From: Jatrophihabitans cynanchi
GTDB lineage: Bacteria > Actinomycetota > Actinomycetes > Mycobacteriales > Jatrophihabitantaceae
Direction: 5' to 3'
Length of the DNA stretch: 64,000 bases
Assembly (NCBI RefSeq): GCF_027247405.1
Contig: NZ_CP097463.1
Location: 1,178,001-1,242,000, forward strand
Below, piece by piece: positions 63,550 to 64,000 of the stretch (position 1 is its first letter; each line of letters opens with the position of its first letter). The translations under genes and the position numbers were made by a program. The notes under the pieces are model-generated. The model made no database searches. It saw nothing but the letters and a program-made list of their open reading frames with translations, and was not told the DNA's origin.

Positions 63550-64000
63550 TGGCCGCCTACCGGGCGCTGACCCTGGCTGGGATGACAACCCGCGACGCGG
63601 CTGGTCTGACCGGTGTCGCCCGAGCCACCGCCGGGCGCCCTGAGGCCCGGCCGGCCTCGACGACGTCGCGGCCGTCGCCACGCACCGCGCCGGCGAACCG
63701 GCTCAGCGTCGCTGAGCGGATCGAGGTGCTGGCCGTGCTCAACAGTGCGGAGTTCGTGGACCGCACGCCGCTGCAGATCTATGCGGTGCTGCTCGACCGC
63801 GGCCGGTATCTGTGTTCGGTGTCGAGCATGTATCGGGTGTTGGCCGCCAACGCCCAGGTCAAGGACCGGCGCCGGCTGGCCCGTCATCCGGCGCGGGTGC
63901 GCCCAGAACTGGTTGCGACCGGACCCGGTGAGGTGTTCACCTGGGACATCACCAAACTGCGGGGCCCGGTCAAGGGCTCCTACTTCGACGCCTACGTGAT
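63549..64000 (+). CDS. IS3-family transposase OrfB (partial, runs off window)
   Basis: The 150 residues visible comprise the N-terminal HTH_21 region (LQIYAVLLDRGRYLCSVSSM followed by YRVL) and the start of the rve integrase domain. The first catalytic Asp is in FTWDITKLRGP. The rest of the DDE domain is beyond the edge. Whether the element is intact cannot be judged. Confidence 0.83.
   Translation, partial: MAAYRALTLAGMTTRDAAGLTGVARATAGRPEARPASTTSRPSPRTAPANRLSVAERIEVLAVLNSAEFVDRTPLQIYAVLLDRGRYLCSVSSMYRVLAANAQVKDRRRLARHPARVRPELVATGPGEVFTWDITKLRGPVKGSYFDAYV

Larger units (their letters stand above)
63041..64000 (+). mobile_element. IS3-family insertion sequence, left part (right end beyond window)
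   Basis: Two overlapping transposase frames of IS3 type fill the last kilobase. The left end is probably near 63041, where TGTCAGGG fits the TG start of IS3 elements, but the right inverted repeat is outside the window so the border is a guess. It lies directly upstream of the MazG-like gene and could supply or disturb its promoter. Confidence 0.65.

Overview
The window is chromosomal DNA from a high-GC actinobacterium. GC-rich third codon positions, frequent GTG and TTG starts, chains of genes joined by 4-base stop/start overlaps, an F420-type luciferase-like oxidoreductase and DUF2397/2398/2399 genes all point that way. I cannot name the genus from sequence alone. I see no rRNA, tRNA or CRISPR array.

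Layout. (1) 1-5929, minus strand: a complete dipeptide/oligopeptide ABC importer (lipoprotein binding protein, two permeases, two ATPases), followed by the start of an NAD(P)-binding oxidoreductase cut by the window edge. (2) 6206-8600: a DHA2-type MFS exporter and a decayed MFS pseudogene. (3) 8589-15898: a BlaI-type repressor with an M56 membrane peptidase, divergent from cydABDC (cytochrome bd oxidase and its ABC assembly factor). The shared intergenic region holds TACTACG/CGTAGTA operator-like repeats. A glyoxalase-fold remnant follows. (4) 16116-22952, plus strand: a radical SAM/SPASM protein, an MFS transporter, an unknown membrane protein co-translated with an intracellular subtilisin-like protease, and a GAF-SpoIIE phosphatase.

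(5) 22984-47955: a 25-kb catabolic island with an IclR regulator. It combines a sugar-type ABC importer (binding protein, a fused double permease and an ATPase), a DapA-type aldolase, three Gfo/Idh/MocA oxidoreductases, two SDRs, a 2-hydroxyacid dehydrogenase, RidA, an FAH-family hydrolase, a sialidase-fold protein, an aspartoacylase-like enzyme, a metallo-beta-lactamase-fold protein, a threonine-synthase-like lyase, an M81 peptidase, two class III aminotransferases, a DadA-like oxidase and an FGE-fold protein. This looks like a route for taking up and degrading an unusual amino- or oxo-sugar-like compound. The substrate is not evident. The ABC and aldolase operons diverge from one intergenic region carrying TTTCA/TGAAA repeats, and similar repeats lie next to the IclR gene.

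(6) 47956-64000: an accessory region of defence, stress and mobile DNA. It holds HNH and DUF2293 gene fragments, a pRiA4b ORF-3-like gene, a hipBA pair with three 16-bp operators exactly 61 bp apart, an IS630 transposase tail, a complete four-gene Wadjet (jetABCD) anti-plasmid operon of the DUF2397/DUF2398/TIGR02680/DUF2399 subtype, a MazG-like pyrophosphohydrolase overlapping a GIY-YIG plus DUF2075 helicase, and the left part of an IS3-family element cut by the window end.
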